Origin: Cellvibrionaceae bacterium
Lineage (GTDB): Bacteria; Pseudomonadota; Gammaproteobacteria; Pseudomonadales; Cellvibrionaceae
NCBI GenBank assembly: GCA_002707785.1
Contig: PANW01000089.1
Span: 1-64,000 of the forward strand
Reading direction: 5' to 3'
DNA: 64,000 nucleotides
Below the pieces are notes generated by a model. That model was not told the DNA's origin. It saw nothing but the letters and a program-made list of their open reading frames with translations, and searched no databases. Positions 1 to 10,800 of this stretch are shown here, piece after piece. The position numbers and the translations under genes were made by a program. How positions within the stretch are numbered: the first letter of the stretch is position 1; the number at the start of each line of letters is the position of its first letter.

Positions 1-2
1 TA

Positions 3-44
3 GGGGCTAGGGGCTAGGGGCTAGGGGCTAGGGGCTAGGGGCTA
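3..44. repeat. Tandem heptamer (GGGGCTA)x6, G-quadruplex-forming pattern on + strand
   Basis: Six exact copies of GGGGCTA read directly; may extend beyond the window's left edge. Confidence 0.95.
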
Positions 45-138
45 GAATTTTATCGGCCACCCCGAAGCTGACAAGTCCTTTTATTGTTTTTCTTTTCCTA
101 GCCACTCGCTACTAGCAACTCGAGACTACTTATCATAG

Positions 139-1281
139 CTAGTCAGCGATCAAATCATACTGCTCACGCAGAACGTCGATAATCTCCGCCTTGGGATTAG
201 CAGATAGTTGGATTTTCTTGCCGGTGATCTTCTCGGCAATGTTGGTATAGGTATTGGAGATGTCCATCAGGGCTTGCATCGGCAATTCGTTATCGCGAGC
301 CAAGGCGCTGCGCTCATCCATGCGATCTTTGTTCAACAAAATGTCGGCATCGTCGAAGTGGTTGAGCAAGAACTGTCGGAAGCCCTCTTTGGAGTTCTCG
401 ACAATCTCACCTTGACGGTAGCTGTCACCGTCCCAAATGCGAGAGGAGTCAGGCGTACCCACTTCATCCATATAGATGAGCTTTTCATTGCCGGCTTTGT
501 CGGTGACAAACCCAAACTCAAACTTGGTATCCACAAAAATTTGATCGAGTTTTTCCAACTCGCCGCTGATCACGTTGAACCCTTCTTTTAGCAAGCGCTC
601 GTAGCTGTCGATGTCATCGGCACTGCGGAAGTTAAAGGCTTGATAGCTTTGCTCGATGTTGGCGCGGGTGATGTTGACGTCATCTTGCTCGGGAACGCCA
701 GGTACCCCGGTCAAAATACCTTTGGTCGATGGGGTAATCAGCAACTCCGGCAAACGCTGATCTTTGGTGAGTCCGTCTGGGATTTGAATACCGCAGAACT
801 CACGCTCGCCCTTGGAGTAGGCGCGCCACATAGACCCCGTGATGTACTGGCGGCAGATTGCCTCGATCATCACCGGTTTGGCCTTTTGCACAATCCACAC
901 GAAGGGATGCGGGATATCCAAAATATGGCTGTCGGCCAAACCCTGCTCGCGGAACAACTTGAACCAGTGATTCGAGATAGCATTCAGGGCAGCTCCTTTG
1001 CCGGGAACCCCCTTAACCCCACCTTCGCCCGTCCAAATACAATCAAAGGCTGAAATTCGATCGCTGATCACCATAATTGCCAAGGGAGCATCACCGGCGA
1101 CGTCGTAGCCTTTTTCTTCAATCAGGCGTTTGCTGTCGGCCTCAGTGAGCCAGTAAACCGAGCGAACTTTGCCGCTGTGCACGGGTTTATCCGTGCGGAT
1201 GGGCAGATCGTCGTTGACGGCCAGTACTGTGTCTTTAAGAGAAGCCGAAGCATCGTGAGTCATGAATTGAGCCTTAATCAC
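139..1281 (-). CDS. purC: Phosphoribosylaminoimidazole-succinocarboxamide synthase (SAICAR synthetase)
   Basis: Motifs [48 protein letters not shown]. Confidence 0.93.
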   Translation of the reverse strand: MIKAQFMTHDASASLKDTVLAVNDDLPIRTDKPVHSGKVRSVYWLTEADSKRLIEEKGYDVAGDAPLAIMVISDRISAFDCIWTGEGGVKGVPGKGAALNAISNHWFKLFREQGLADSHILDIPHPFVWIVQKAKPVMIEAICRQYITGSMWRAYSKGEREFCGIQIPDGLTKDQRLPELLITPSTKGILTGVPGVPEQDDVNITRANIEQSYQAFNFRSADDIDSYERLLKEGFNVISGELEKLDQIFVDTKFEFGFVTDKAGNEKLIYMDEVGTPDSSRIWDGDSYRQGEIVENSKEGFRQFLLNHFDDADILLNKDRMDERSALARDNELPMQALMDISNTYTNIAEKITGKKIQLSANPKAEIIDVLREQYDLIAD

Positions 1282-1377
1282 TGCACGCTGGAAAGCGCTA
1301 AAATCGAAAACGCGGATTCTACCAGAAAATTCAGCGCCTATGCGTGCCCCCTCGCAACGAAGGCAAAGCCTCGCGAT

Positions 1378-2223
1378 CTAAACCACAGCTTCACTCGGCT
1401 CACTGCGGTCACTGGGACGGCTCAAGGTGAGAGAACCCCGAAATGGACTTCGCTGCTCTAACCGAAAGCTCTCTCGGCACGCTCTAATAGCGGCATTGAG
1501 TTTGTCCCTGTGGGCTTTCTGGGACCAAATACTCTGGCGAGAAATACCTGCTCTGTAGGGAGACTCTCTGTAGTGATGGGCCTTGAGTGGGCGTCCTTCA
1601 TAGGCCTGTACTTGTGCGGCCGGCCACGGCTGAAAGGTTGATATTAAATTGATACGCCCCGAAACCAGAAGTCGATACAGCTGAATGTGACTGGTGGCAC
1701 TCACTGTTGGCAGTTGTTTAAAGCGCTCGTGGTAGGCCGCTCGGTAATGCATCCCCAAAGTGACATCCGTGAACGGAGGCTGCACCTCGACTTGCTCCCC
1801 TGCGCGCTGCACCAGCAACCAACACCCAGAATGGAGAACATCGGAAAACACCAAATCGGCCTGCCAGCGATGGTGTGCCCCCTCTACGACCGGAATCGGC
1901 AACAACAGGTCGGTCTTACCCATGCGGATGGTGTGAATCCCGCGCTTGGCTGGGGCAACGAGATAATCTAAATCAACACTCAAATGATCAGCCACACAAT
2001 CAAATACCGTCGCCATTTCACCGCTAAGCTGCCCATTTACCTGTTGCGCATACTGACCAAAGCCGACAATTTCTTTGAAGACTGCGACCCGTAACGTCGC
2101 TGTTTCGCCCCAAAGCGGCGTGGTCCAAACAACTAGCAGCGCTAAACACAATCTAATCATTTTGCTCCAGTGATCGGCACTCAGCGTGACTTTCTTCATG
2201 AGTGATAGATTCAATATAGACAT
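1378..2223 (-). CDS. Periplasmic solute-binding-like (SBP_bac_3 type) protein
   Basis: N-terminal hydrophobic signal-like segment then a transporter-substrate-binding-like sequence; 281 aa ORF. Confidence 0.55.
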   Translation of the reverse strand: MSILNLSLMKKVTLSADHWSKMIRLCLALLVVWTTPLWGETATLRVAVFKEIVGFGQYAQQVNGQLSGEMATVFDCVADHLSVDLDYLVAPAKRGIHTIRMGKTDLLLPIPVVEGAHHRWQADLVFSDVLHSGCWLLVQRAGEQVEVQPPFTDVTLGMHYRAAYHERFKQLPTVSATSHIQLYRLLVSGRINLISTFQPWPAAQVQAYEGRPLKAHHYRESPYRAGISRQSIWSQKAHRDKLNAAIRACRESFRLEQRSPFRGSLTLSRPSDRSEPSEAVV

Positions 2224-2371
2224 TTTCCTGAATTCCAGTGCTATTCAGTGCTTCTACCCTCCCAAGAGACCGTCAGCCACTGTATAATCGCGGCCTTAAT
2301 TTCCTTATTTCTATATTGCTAGCCGTCTGCAACGGCCAGCAATGTCACCCCATACAAAGACTGTTGAACTT

Positions 2372-5227
2372 ATGGATAAAACCTACCAACCGCAGGCCAT
2401 TGAAACCAACTGGTACCAAACCTGGGAAGATAGCGGCTATTTCAAGCCCTCGGGCGAAGGCGACTCATACTGCATCATGATTCCGCCCCCCAATGTCACC
2501 GGTAGCCTGCACATGGGTCACGGCTTTCAGGAATCCATCATGGATGCCCTGATCCGCTACCACCGCATGAAAGGTCACGACACCTTGTGGCAAGTGGGTA
2601 CCGATCACGCCGGTATCGCCACGCAAATGGTGGTCGAGCGTCAATTGGATGCCCAAGGCGTCTCCCGTCACGATCTCGGTCGCGACAAGTTCATCGAAAA
2701 AGTCTGGGAGTGGAAAGAAGAATCCGGCGGCACCATCACCAAGCAGTTGCGCCGTCTAGGGGCCAGCCCTGACTGGAGCCGCGAGCGCTTCACCATGGAC
2801 GACGGTTTCTACGAAGCGGTACAAGAAGTCTTTATCAAGCTCTATGAAGACGATTTGATCTACCGCGGCAAACGCTTAGTGAATTGGGATCCGAAACTGC
2901 ACACCGCGGTCTCCGATCTAGAAGTGATCAGCGAAGAAGAAAACGGCTTCCTGTGGCATTTCCGCTACCCAGTTACCGGCTCCAACGAGCACTTGGTGGT
3001 CGCGACCACCCGTCCAGAAACCATGCTCGGCGATTCTGCCGTGGCGGTTCACCCAGACGATGAGCGCTATAAGCACTTAATTGGACAAACCATTACCCTA
3101 CCGCTGGTTGGCCGTGAAATCCCGATTATCGCCGACGACTATGTGGATATGGAGTTTGGTACCGGCTGTGTCAAAATCACTCCGGCCCACGACTTCAACG
3201 ATTATGAGATGGGTCAACGTCACGACCTGCCGCTGCACAACATCTTCAACGATGATGCGCAGATCAACAGTACTGCGCCTGAGAAATACGTGGGCATGGA
3301 CCGCTTTGACGCCCGTAAGCAGATCGTCGCTGATCTCGAAGAACTGGGTTTGCTGGAAAAGATCGACGACCACAAGCTTAAGGTTCCCCGTGGCGACCGT
3401 ACCAATGTGGTTATCGAGCCTTACCTCACTGATCAATGGTATGTGAAAACTCAACCCTTGGCCGACGAAGCGATTAAGTCCGTTGAAGACGGCGATATCG
3501 AATTCGTTCCCAAGCAATATGAAAACATGTACTTCTCTTGGATGCGCGACATTCAGGATTGGTGTATTTCTCGCCAACTGTGGTGGGGCCATCGCATTCC
3601 CGCTTGGTACAACGATACCGGCGAAGTGTTTGTCGGTCGCAATGAAGAAGAAGTGCGCAAGAAGCACAAGATCCCCGCTGATGTGACGCTGAAGCAGGAC
3701 AACGACGTACTCGATACTTGGTTCTCCTCAGGCCTGTGGACTTTCGGCACCTTGGGCTGGCCAGAACAAACCGATCTGCTAAAGAAGTTCCACTCCACCG
3801 ACGTGTTGGTGACTGGCTTCGACATCATTTTCTTCTGGGTTGCGCGCATGATTATGCTGACCCTTTACTTCAAGAAAGAAGTGCCCTTCCACACGGTCTA
3901 CGTACATGGTTTGGTGCGTGACGGGCAGGGCCAGAAGATGTCCAAGTCGAAGGGCAACGTGCTCGACCCTATCGACTTGATCGACGGTATCGATCTTGAA
4001 GACTTAGTGGCGAAACGCACGGCGGGCTTAATGCGCCCGAAAGATGCGAAGAAAATCGAGAAAGCAACTCGCAAAGAATTCCCAGACGGTTTGCAGTCCT
4101 ACGGCACCGATGCCCTGCGCTACACTTTCTACTCATTGGCATCCACCGGTCGCGACATCAAATTTGACGTGGGTCGTATTGAAGGTTTCCGCAATTTCTG
4201 CAACAAAATTTGGAACGCCTCACGCTACGTACTGATGAACTGTGAAGTTCAGGACGACGAAGGCAATCGCGTTTCTGCACATGACTGCGGACAAGACGAT
4301 GTCCAAGGATGGACAAGTGTCGCGGGAGACAGGACGTCGGGAGCGGCCGGTTCTACCGATTACGAACTTTCCGTTGCCGATCGCTGGATCATTGCCAAGC
4401 TGCAAGAAACCGAAAAAGCCGTGGCCGAAGGCTTTGCCAGCTATCGCCTAGACTTGGCTTCCCAAGCGCTTTACGACTTCATTTGGAACGAGTACTGCTC
4501 GTGGTATTTGGAGCTTTCGAAACCGGTACTCACCAGCGACGAATCCTCAGCGGCGCAAAAGAAAGGCACTCGCCGCACCCTGATTCGCGTGCTGGAAGAA
4601 ACCTTGCGTTTAGCTCATCCACTGATGCCGTTCATTACCGAAGAGATTTGGCAGCGTGTTAAAGATCTGGCCGGTGTCGACAATGAGGCTAAGACCATCA
4701 TGTTGGCCAAACTGCCCGAGTGCGACGATTCACTGATCGATGATCAAGCCGTCACCGATGTTGAGTGGATCAAAGGCGTCATCGAAGGCGTGCGAAATAT
4801 TCGCGGCGAGATGAACATTTCTCCGGCGAAAGCCATTCCGGTGTTTTTTGCTAACGGTTCCGACAATGACAAACGCTGCTTAGAGAGTAATCGTCAGTTT
4901 CTGATTCGCTTGGCCAGCCTAGAAAATATTACTTGGCTGAACGACGGTGAAGAAGCCCCTATGTCGGCCACCGGTCTGGTTGACGACATGGAAATTCTGG
5001 TGCCCATGGCGGGCTTGATTGACGTCGATGCTGAGACCGCGCGCCTCAACAAAGAAATCGATCGCATCAAAAAAGACGTGGTGCGCGTCGAAGGCAAGCT
5101 CAACAATCCTAAATTTGTCGATAAGGCCCCGGCCGACGTTGTGCAAAAAGAAAAGGATAAGCTCACTGAGATGAGTGGCGCTTTGTCGAAACTTGAAGAG
5201 CAAGTAGCTAAGTTGGCAACCCTGTAG
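2372..5227 (+). CDS. valS: Valyl-tRNA synthetase (likely start MDKTYQPQ at 2372; ORF track starts at 2342)
   Basis: Class I signature [24 protein letters not shown]-terminal coiled-coil. Confidence 0.96.
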   Translation: MDKTYQPQAIETNWYQTWEDSGYFKPSGEGDSYCIMIPPPNVTGSLHMGHGFQESIMDALIRYHRMKGHDTLWQVGTDHAGIATQMVVERQLDAQGVSRHDLGRDKFIEKVWEWKEESGGTITKQLRRLGASPDWSRERFTMDDGFYEAVQEVFIKLYEDDLIYRGKRLVNWDPKLHTAVSDLEVISEEENGFLWHFRYPVTGSNEHLVVATTRPETMLGDSAVAVHPDDERYKHLIGQTITLPLVGREIPIIADDYVDMEFGTGCVKITPAHDFNDYEMGQRHDLPLHNIFNDDAQINSTAPEKYVGMDRFDARKQIVADLEELGLLEKIDDHKLKVPRGDRTNVVIEPYLTDQWYVKTQPLADEAIKSVEDGDIEFVPKQYENMYFSWMRDIQDWCISRQLWWGHRIPAWYNDTGEVFVGRNEEEVRKKHKIPADVTLKQDNDVLDTWFSSGLWTFGTLGWPEQTDLLKKFHSTDVLVTGFDIIFFWVARMIMLTLYFKKEVPFHTVYVHGLVRDGQGQKMSKSKGNVLDPIDLIDGIDLEDLVAKRTAGLMRPKDAKKIEKATRKEFPDGLQSYGTDALRYTFYSLASTGRDIKFDVGRIEGFRNFCNKIWNASRYVLMNCEVQDDEGNRVSAHDCGQDDVQGWTSVAGDRTSGAAGSTDYELSVADRWIIAKLQETEKAVAEGFASYRLDLASQALYDFIWNEYCSWYLELSKPVLTSDESSAAQKKGTRRTLIRVLEETLRLAHPLMPFITEEIWQRVKDLAGVDNEAKTIMLAKLPECDDSLIDDQAVTDVEWIKGVIEGVRNIRGEMNISPAKAIPVFFANGSDNDKRCLESNRQFLIRLASLENITWLNDGEEAPMSATGLVDDMEILVPMAGLIDVDAETARLNKEIDRIKKDVVRVEGKLNNPKFVDKAPADVVQKEKDKLTEMSGALSKLEEQVAKLATL

Positions 5228-5233
5228 CAATTG

Positions 5234-5309
5234 CGAGATACGAGATACGAAATAGCCGTTCTCGTATCTCGTAATCTCGTATCTCGTAATCTCGTAATCT
5301 CGTAATCTA
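5234..5309. repeat. Hairpin (CGAGATACGA/TCGTATCTCG) followed by tandem TCTCGTAA-type octamers
   Basis: 5241-5250 and 5262-5271 are perfect reverse complements; 5267-5309 repeats TCTCGTA(A). Confidence 0.9.
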
Positions 5310-5440
5310 GTAGCTTTCCCCAAGATTGGCACTTGGTTCAACGCAACACCCGCTACAACAGCTCACCCACAGCCATCTTGGCGTCTATTTCATTCTTGCA
5401 ACTTTATTCTTACCTTTTTTGACTCTCTTCGCCTTCTGAG

Positions 5441-5460
5441 TGTTGTTTTTTCATACAACA
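5441..5460. promoter_or_regulatory. Possible operator: TGTTGT-N8-ACAACA inverted repeat upstream of the accessory operon
   Basis: Perfect 6-bp arms read directly; about 80 bp upstream of the first ATG (5543). Confidence 0.35.
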
Positions 5461-5542
5461 TCTTAAATACTTATCTTTCTTGCTCTTATAAGTTCTGATT
5501 TGCCTTATCCCTATAACAACCCGGACGGTTGAGGAGGCTCCA

Positions 5543-5899
5543 ATGGAATTGATTGTCAGTGCGCTCGTGTTTGCTCTCAAAAAAATTGCCGATAAAGCGG
5601 CCGATGGTGCCATAGAAACCGGTCTTGGACTGCTGAAATCAAAGCTGCTCGACAGTGGTGACCCGCAAGTTAAAGACTCTTTAGAATCTCTCCAACAAGA
5701 TCCCAGTGAACGCAACCAAAAAATTCTCAATATGGATTTGGAAGCCAGTAACCTTCAAAACTCTGAAGAGTTGATGGACATTGCCAAACAACTTTTGGGC
5801 GAATCCGCTGAAGGCCAAACGGTGATCAACCAAGTCCTCGGCGCTGGCGCCAAAGCTGCTGCGGTCAGCGGCAATCAAAACAACGTCAACATTCAATAA
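5543..5899 (+). CDS. Small helical protein of unknown function, first gene of accessory operon
   Basis: 118 aa ORF with GGAGG-like RBS (gttgaggaggctccaATG); C-terminal VSGNQNNVNIQ. Confidence 0.75.
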   Translation: MELIVSALVFALKKIADKAADGAIETGLGLLKSKLLDSGDPQVKDSLESLQQDPSERNQKILNMDLEASNLQNSEELMDIAKQLLGESAEGQTVINQVLGAGAKAAAVSGNQNNVNIQ

Positions 5900-5900
5900 C

Positions 5901-6833
5901 ATGATTCAACAACATCTTGGAGAAGGTGCCGCGGGGGCGATCGTTGAAGGTGACGGCAATGAAGTTACGGTCAAGAATATCACCATCAATAAGGCTCGAC
6001 GTAAACTCAAAATCTCTGCGACCCTCGCATATTCGTTAGATCGAGTACCGCAATTGCAAGAGATTAAACCCTGTGAAGAAGTAAACGATAACCCACGCCT
6101 CCACCTCTATATCGCCGAAGGGGATTATCAAGACGCGGCAGAGACTCTGGCAAAACGCGCGTCTGAGCAACAGATTATTGCAGACGACTGCCGTGTGGTG
6201 GACCCGGATTTTCGGCACTGTCAAAGTGCTGAAGAATTTATCGAAACTTGGAGTAAGAGCCTCTACAACACGCTTTGTGCCGCCACTCCAAATCCGAACG
6301 CCAATAGTATGGATGCCTACTGGCAGGCGATTCTGGAGACGCTGGAAAGTTCCGGTGAACAGTGTGTCATCATCAACTGCAGTGTTGTTGATGATGAGAT
6401 TTTATCAACTTCCGCCAAAATCTGGCTGCAGTGGTTAGACACGGTTCATCAACGCCTCATGACGCTAAGCAAGCCTAATCGCATTCGCGTTTTTCTGAGT
6501 TTCACCCCTCAATCCACCCTGTTGACATCGCCTTTAACACATTGGAACTTCAAAAAAGTGATCAAACGCCTGAGTTCGATCAGCGAGATTGATGTTAAGC
6601 GCTTACCTAGCTTCGATCCAATCATTCGCAATCATTGCCTCGACTGGTGCGACGATCTCTTTCTACAGTGGATCACCAGCAACCGAGATCACTTGGACAA
6701 CCAAAACCCTGAAGAGCTTCGCTCTGATATAAAGACTCACATCGATAAATTATTCGCGGACACGCAAAGTGTTCCGCTGAGAAAAGTCGGTGAAACTCTG
6801 CGAGACAGCATACGGCAATCACTCAACACATAA
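5901..6833 (+). CDS. Protein with N-terminal EGDGNEVTVKNITI segment and a region resembling an inactive STAND NTPase
   Basis: 310 aa; starts 1 nt after the previous stop; no Walker A at the expected position (HLYIAEGDYQDAAETLAKR); Walker-B-like strand IRVFLSF. Confidence 0.6.
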   Translation: MIQQHLGEGAAGAIVEGDGNEVTVKNITINKARRKLKISATLAYSLDRVPQLQEIKPCEEVNDNPRLHLYIAEGDYQDAAETLAKRASEQQIIADDCRVVDPDFRHCQSAEEFIETWSKSLYNTLCAATPNPNANSMDAYWQAILETLESSGEQCVIINCSVVDDEILSTSAKIWLQWLDTVHQRLMTLSKPNRIRVFLSFTPQSTLLTSPLTHWNFKKVIKRLSSISEIDVKRLPSFDPIIRNHCLDWCDDLFLQWITSNRDHLDNQNPEELRSDIKTHIDKLFADTQSVPLRKVGETLRDSIRQSLNT

Positions 6834-6848
6834 ATAGGCGCAGCAGCC

Positions 6849-7817
6849 ATGGAAACTTATTATTTCGGCAATCCTCATCTCGACCAATCCAATCGCTCTG
6901 CGCTACCGGAATTCTTTCACAATCGTCATGGCAGAGCGGATCAATACCTCGCCAGCGAAGCGCTAAGCGCCGCGGCTAACGTTGCAATCTCGCTGGGACA
7001 ACCCTTATTGCTGACCGGCGAGCCGGGTTGCGGTAAAACCCAATTTGCAGAATCTCTGGCGGATGAACTGCAACTACCGCTGTTGCGCTTTAATACCAAA
7101 TCCACTTCTAGCGCTAGAGATTTACTCTATAGCTATGATGCAGTGGCGCATTTCCAGCGCAACCAGATACAACAACCGCGATCTACAACGTCAAGCGACG
7201 ACCAGTTTGGTGCACTGCCTTTTATCCGCTTACAGGGTTTGGGGCTGGCCATTGTCAACTCCAACCCCACGTCGCCGTTTGCCGACAAAGATCAAACACC
7301 ACAGCGTTCGGTGCTGTTAATCGATGAAGTCGATAAAGCGGCACGAGACTTTCCCAATGATTTGCTACACGAACTCGATCGCATGAGTTTTTCTATTGCT
7401 GAATTGGGCGGGCAAGCATTTCGCGCCGATCCTCGCTATGCGCCGATTGTCGTCATTACCAGTAATTCCGAACGTCATTTGCCCGATGCTTTTCTTCGAC
7501 GTTGCAGTTACTTCCATATTGAATTTCCCAGTGAACAAGCCCTAAAGGAAATCGTCATCTTGCACCTAAAGAGTTTCTCCGGCCAACCGTTACTGGAGTC
7601 GGCGATTTCTTACTTTATGGAAGCCCGCAGCAAAGGACTTGGCAAGAATCCCGGTATCGCCGAGCTGATTCAGTTTTTGGAAGCACTACAAACGCACCGC
7701 TTTGAACTGGATAAACCCCTGACAGAGCAAACCAAGAACCTCATTCCTTGCCTTGGGGTATTGTTTAAAAATCCCAATGACTTAGACATCGGCAAAAGCT
7801 TACTGGCCGTTCGCTGA
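6849..7817 (+). CDS. MoxR-type AAA+ ATPase
   Basis: Walker A GEPGCGKT, Walker B VLLIDEVDKA, sensor-1 VVITSNSE, arginine finger region PDAFLRRC; STSSARDLLYSYDA motif. Confidence 0.9.
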   Translation: METYYFGNPHLDQSNRSALPEFFHNRHGRADQYLASEALSAAANVAISLGQPLLLTGEPGCGKTQFAESLADELQLPLLRFNTKSTSSARDLLYSYDAVAHFQRNQIQQPRSTTSSDDQFGALPFIRLQGLGLAIVNSNPTSPFADKDQTPQRSVLLIDEVDKAARDFPNDLLHELDRMSFSIAELGGQAFRADPRYAPIVVITSNSERHLPDAFLRRCSYFHIEFPSEQALKEIVILHLKSFSGQPLLESAISYFMEARSKGLGKNPGIAELIQFLEALQTHRFELDKPLTEQTKNLIPCLGVLFKNPNDLDIGKSLLAVR

Positions 7818-7826
7818 GGATTGACC

Positions 7827-10800
7827 ATGGATACTGCTCAGTTCCTCGAGAAGCTGCCGCGCTTTATTCAGGAGCTCAAACACCATGGCTATAGCATAGG
7901 CACAGATGAAGCGGTTAATGCACACAAAATCATCCTCAAGGACTCTCTCTCTCACAACACGGATGACGAGAAGAACGCGACGCTAGATTCAGTCTACTTG
8001 CAACAAACACTGAGCCCGGTTTTTTGTAGCTCGGAAGAACAGCAACAGCATTTTCGTCAACACTTGGATCATTGGCTCGCGCGCAACAACGACGCTATTG
8101 CGGGCGCAGACGAAGATGAAGACATTGCCGATGACGCGACTCCGCCTTCAGCCTTTTCTTGGCCCGCGGCCATGTTGCTCGTCATTGCTCTGGCACTGGG
8201 TATCAGCGCTTTTCTTCTCACGCCCGTCCCCAGCGCCATAGATGACAACGGCGATTCCATAGCCAACAACGACAGCTCTCAGCTACAAGACACGCAAGGT
8301 GTCGACGATAGAAGCGATAACCCCGCCGCTGATCCAACCTCTATCACCGAGAAAAAGAGTACCAAGCCAACGCCTAGCGCCTTGGTGCGTTGGCTGACCG
8401 ATGACAATAGCATACGCCCGCTGATGCTAGCGGGCATGTTGGTCAGCGCCAGTATTGCTCTGCTGTTGTGGCGCAGACGCCGAGCTCAAATCACGCGAGG
8501 CAGTACCGATGGCGAAGAAACCACTCCTTTTAGCCTCAGCCACTGGGCTGGCAACTTACACGCCCCAATAGCCGTTCGAAAGAGCATTCAACGCTTGCGA
8601 GTACACGAATTGGTTCGAACCAATTCACTAGATATCAACGCCAGTATTCGTGCCACGATTGCTCACGGAGGGCTCTTTCACCCAATCACGGGAACACGAC
8701 CGCAACTGCCCGAGTTTATTCTGCTTATCGAGAGCAACAGCGTCGATGATCACCAGCGCGTGTACTCTATGCAGTGGTATCACTATCTGTTGGATCAAGG
8801 CCTTATCGTCACCCCCTATTGGTACACAGGCACGCCTTGGCAAGAACTGTTTGATGAACAGGGACACCGCCTCAGCTGGCAACAACTGGTCGGCCAGAAT
8901 AATCAGAAACGGCTGCTGGTTATGGGCGATGCTGAACGGTGGTTCCACCCCATCACCGGCCAACTGCCGTCCCAAAGCCAAGATATCAGTGAATTTTCAC
9001 GAGCCGCGTTGCTGACGCCAAAGGCGGTCATCGACTGGGACAATCACGAATGGCAGTTTCAGCAGTTGGGATTAGTCCCTTTCCACTTCGATGTAGAAGG
9101 CGTACAACAACTTTCGAACTATTGGCAGCAAGACGAACAACACCTTGAATATACCGTCCCCTCGAGTGATCGCCCTTTTCCGTCACTGCTAGAAGACTAT
9201 CAGATTGTCGATTACCGAGATTTAAATTTTGTGAAAAGAGTCGTCGCCTCACTCGAAGACTATCTCAGCCCAAAGTGTTTCAAGCTTTTGTGCGCAACCG
9301 CGATCTACCCAGAGTGTCACTTTGGTATTACTCGTCACCTAGCGGCTGACTACCTAGGCGATCTCAATAGCTTCAATGCACTCGACAAGCTATCGCCGTT
9401 GTGTCGCCTCCCATGGATGCGCAGAGGTGTAATGCCCGATCATCTGCGCCTGCTGCTGTTACAAAAACTAGACCGAAAAGAACTCGACCAACTGAGAAAC
9501 AAGCTCGCCCGGAATTTGAAGTTAGAAACAGGCGACTCATCGAGCTTACGTCTGCGTCGTTTCCTTGCCCCCAGCTCACTCACTCAGCGCTGGCTGCGTA
9601 AACTCCTTGGTCGCAGTGAACACTCAAGCTTTAGTCGCGATGCGGTTTTCGTGAAGATCATGTCGGGCAAATCACCGCTGCGATTGACGCTCGCTTCGGC
9701 AACCGCACAACGCTGGAATAAGCTGGTACAGCAACGCTGGTTTATGGCGATTGCCGTGACACTTACGATGACAGCGACGATTTATGGATGGCTCGAAACG
9801 GTACCGGAGATATCGACTTGGATATCTTCCGCTGTCGACACGCTCTCTTACGTTGGTTTTTTTGTGGCACTAAGCGTTGCGGCTTTCTTTGTTGCAGAAT
9901 TTTATCGAAATCGACCGCTGCCCTTTCGATATCCGGTAAAACTTGTCTCGCAAGTTCTGGTTGCCCTTAATTTAGTCTACTTTATACTTACCGAGCTCAC
10001 CGATTCGATAACACTGTCCACTAGCCTGCCCTACTACCAGTGCGCGATTTTGATGGTGATTTTGCATTTACAAAGCCGGATAAGATTGCCTCTAAGCCAC
10101 AGCCAGTCCAACAACGACATACTCAACGCCATTGCCGCACTCCCCGTAAAAACGCTGGCACGCTGGATAGTGACGTGGAGCTTAGCGCTCTACGCGTTTA
10201 ACTTACTACTGGGCACCCCGCTCTTTTCACTGATCAATCGCGACCAGAACTTCTGGGATCCAACGGGTGATCCCCTAGGAGCCTTACCACAGTTAGCGAG
10301 TGATTTTAGCAGTTCACTCTTTATGGCATCGATGGTAGCAGCCATAGCATATAGCTTGCGCCCATATCTAGGCTGGTCACATCGAGAGGCGATTCGAGGA
10401 GCCACTATCAGCATAGAGGTAAAATTTCTGTTGATGGCAATCTTCGGCGGTTTCCTCGAACTCTCAGCGCCACTGATCGACAGCGTTTCTGACTCGCATT
10501 TCCTAAAAGCTATTATCTCCCCGGCCATGTCATATCCCGCCGCAATCATTGCTTTGGGGATACAGGGTGTCTTGCTAGGAATGTTCGCGAGGGTCGATAT
10601 ACTAAAGAAAGGCGTTCAGCTTATTGCCGTATTCTCTTTAGTTGCAATTGCCTATTACCCACTTGCTCGAGCATTAACTGGAACGGACTCTGCACTGCCT
10701 CAGTTCAGCAGCGCAGATTTTTCTCTTGGTGGATTCCTCGTCTACTGTCTGCTCATTGGAACCATTAAGCGAGAGGACGCTCGACCTATTCGTGATGCAA

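Noticed and set aside
3098-3667. 189-aa antisense ORF inside valS, and similar long opposite-strand ORFs (e.g. 27035-27787, 34040-34441, 38594-39016)
   Set aside because: They overlap strongly supported conserved genes and show no recognisable domains; they look like codon-bias shadow ORFs.
5262-5309. CRISPR-like array
   Set aside because: Units are 7-8 bp and directly adjacent with no spacers; no cas genes in the window.
5681-5902. 73-aa minus-strand ORF opposite the first accessory-operon gene as a possible antitoxin
   Set aside because: No RBS or family signal; it mirrors the + strand coding frame.
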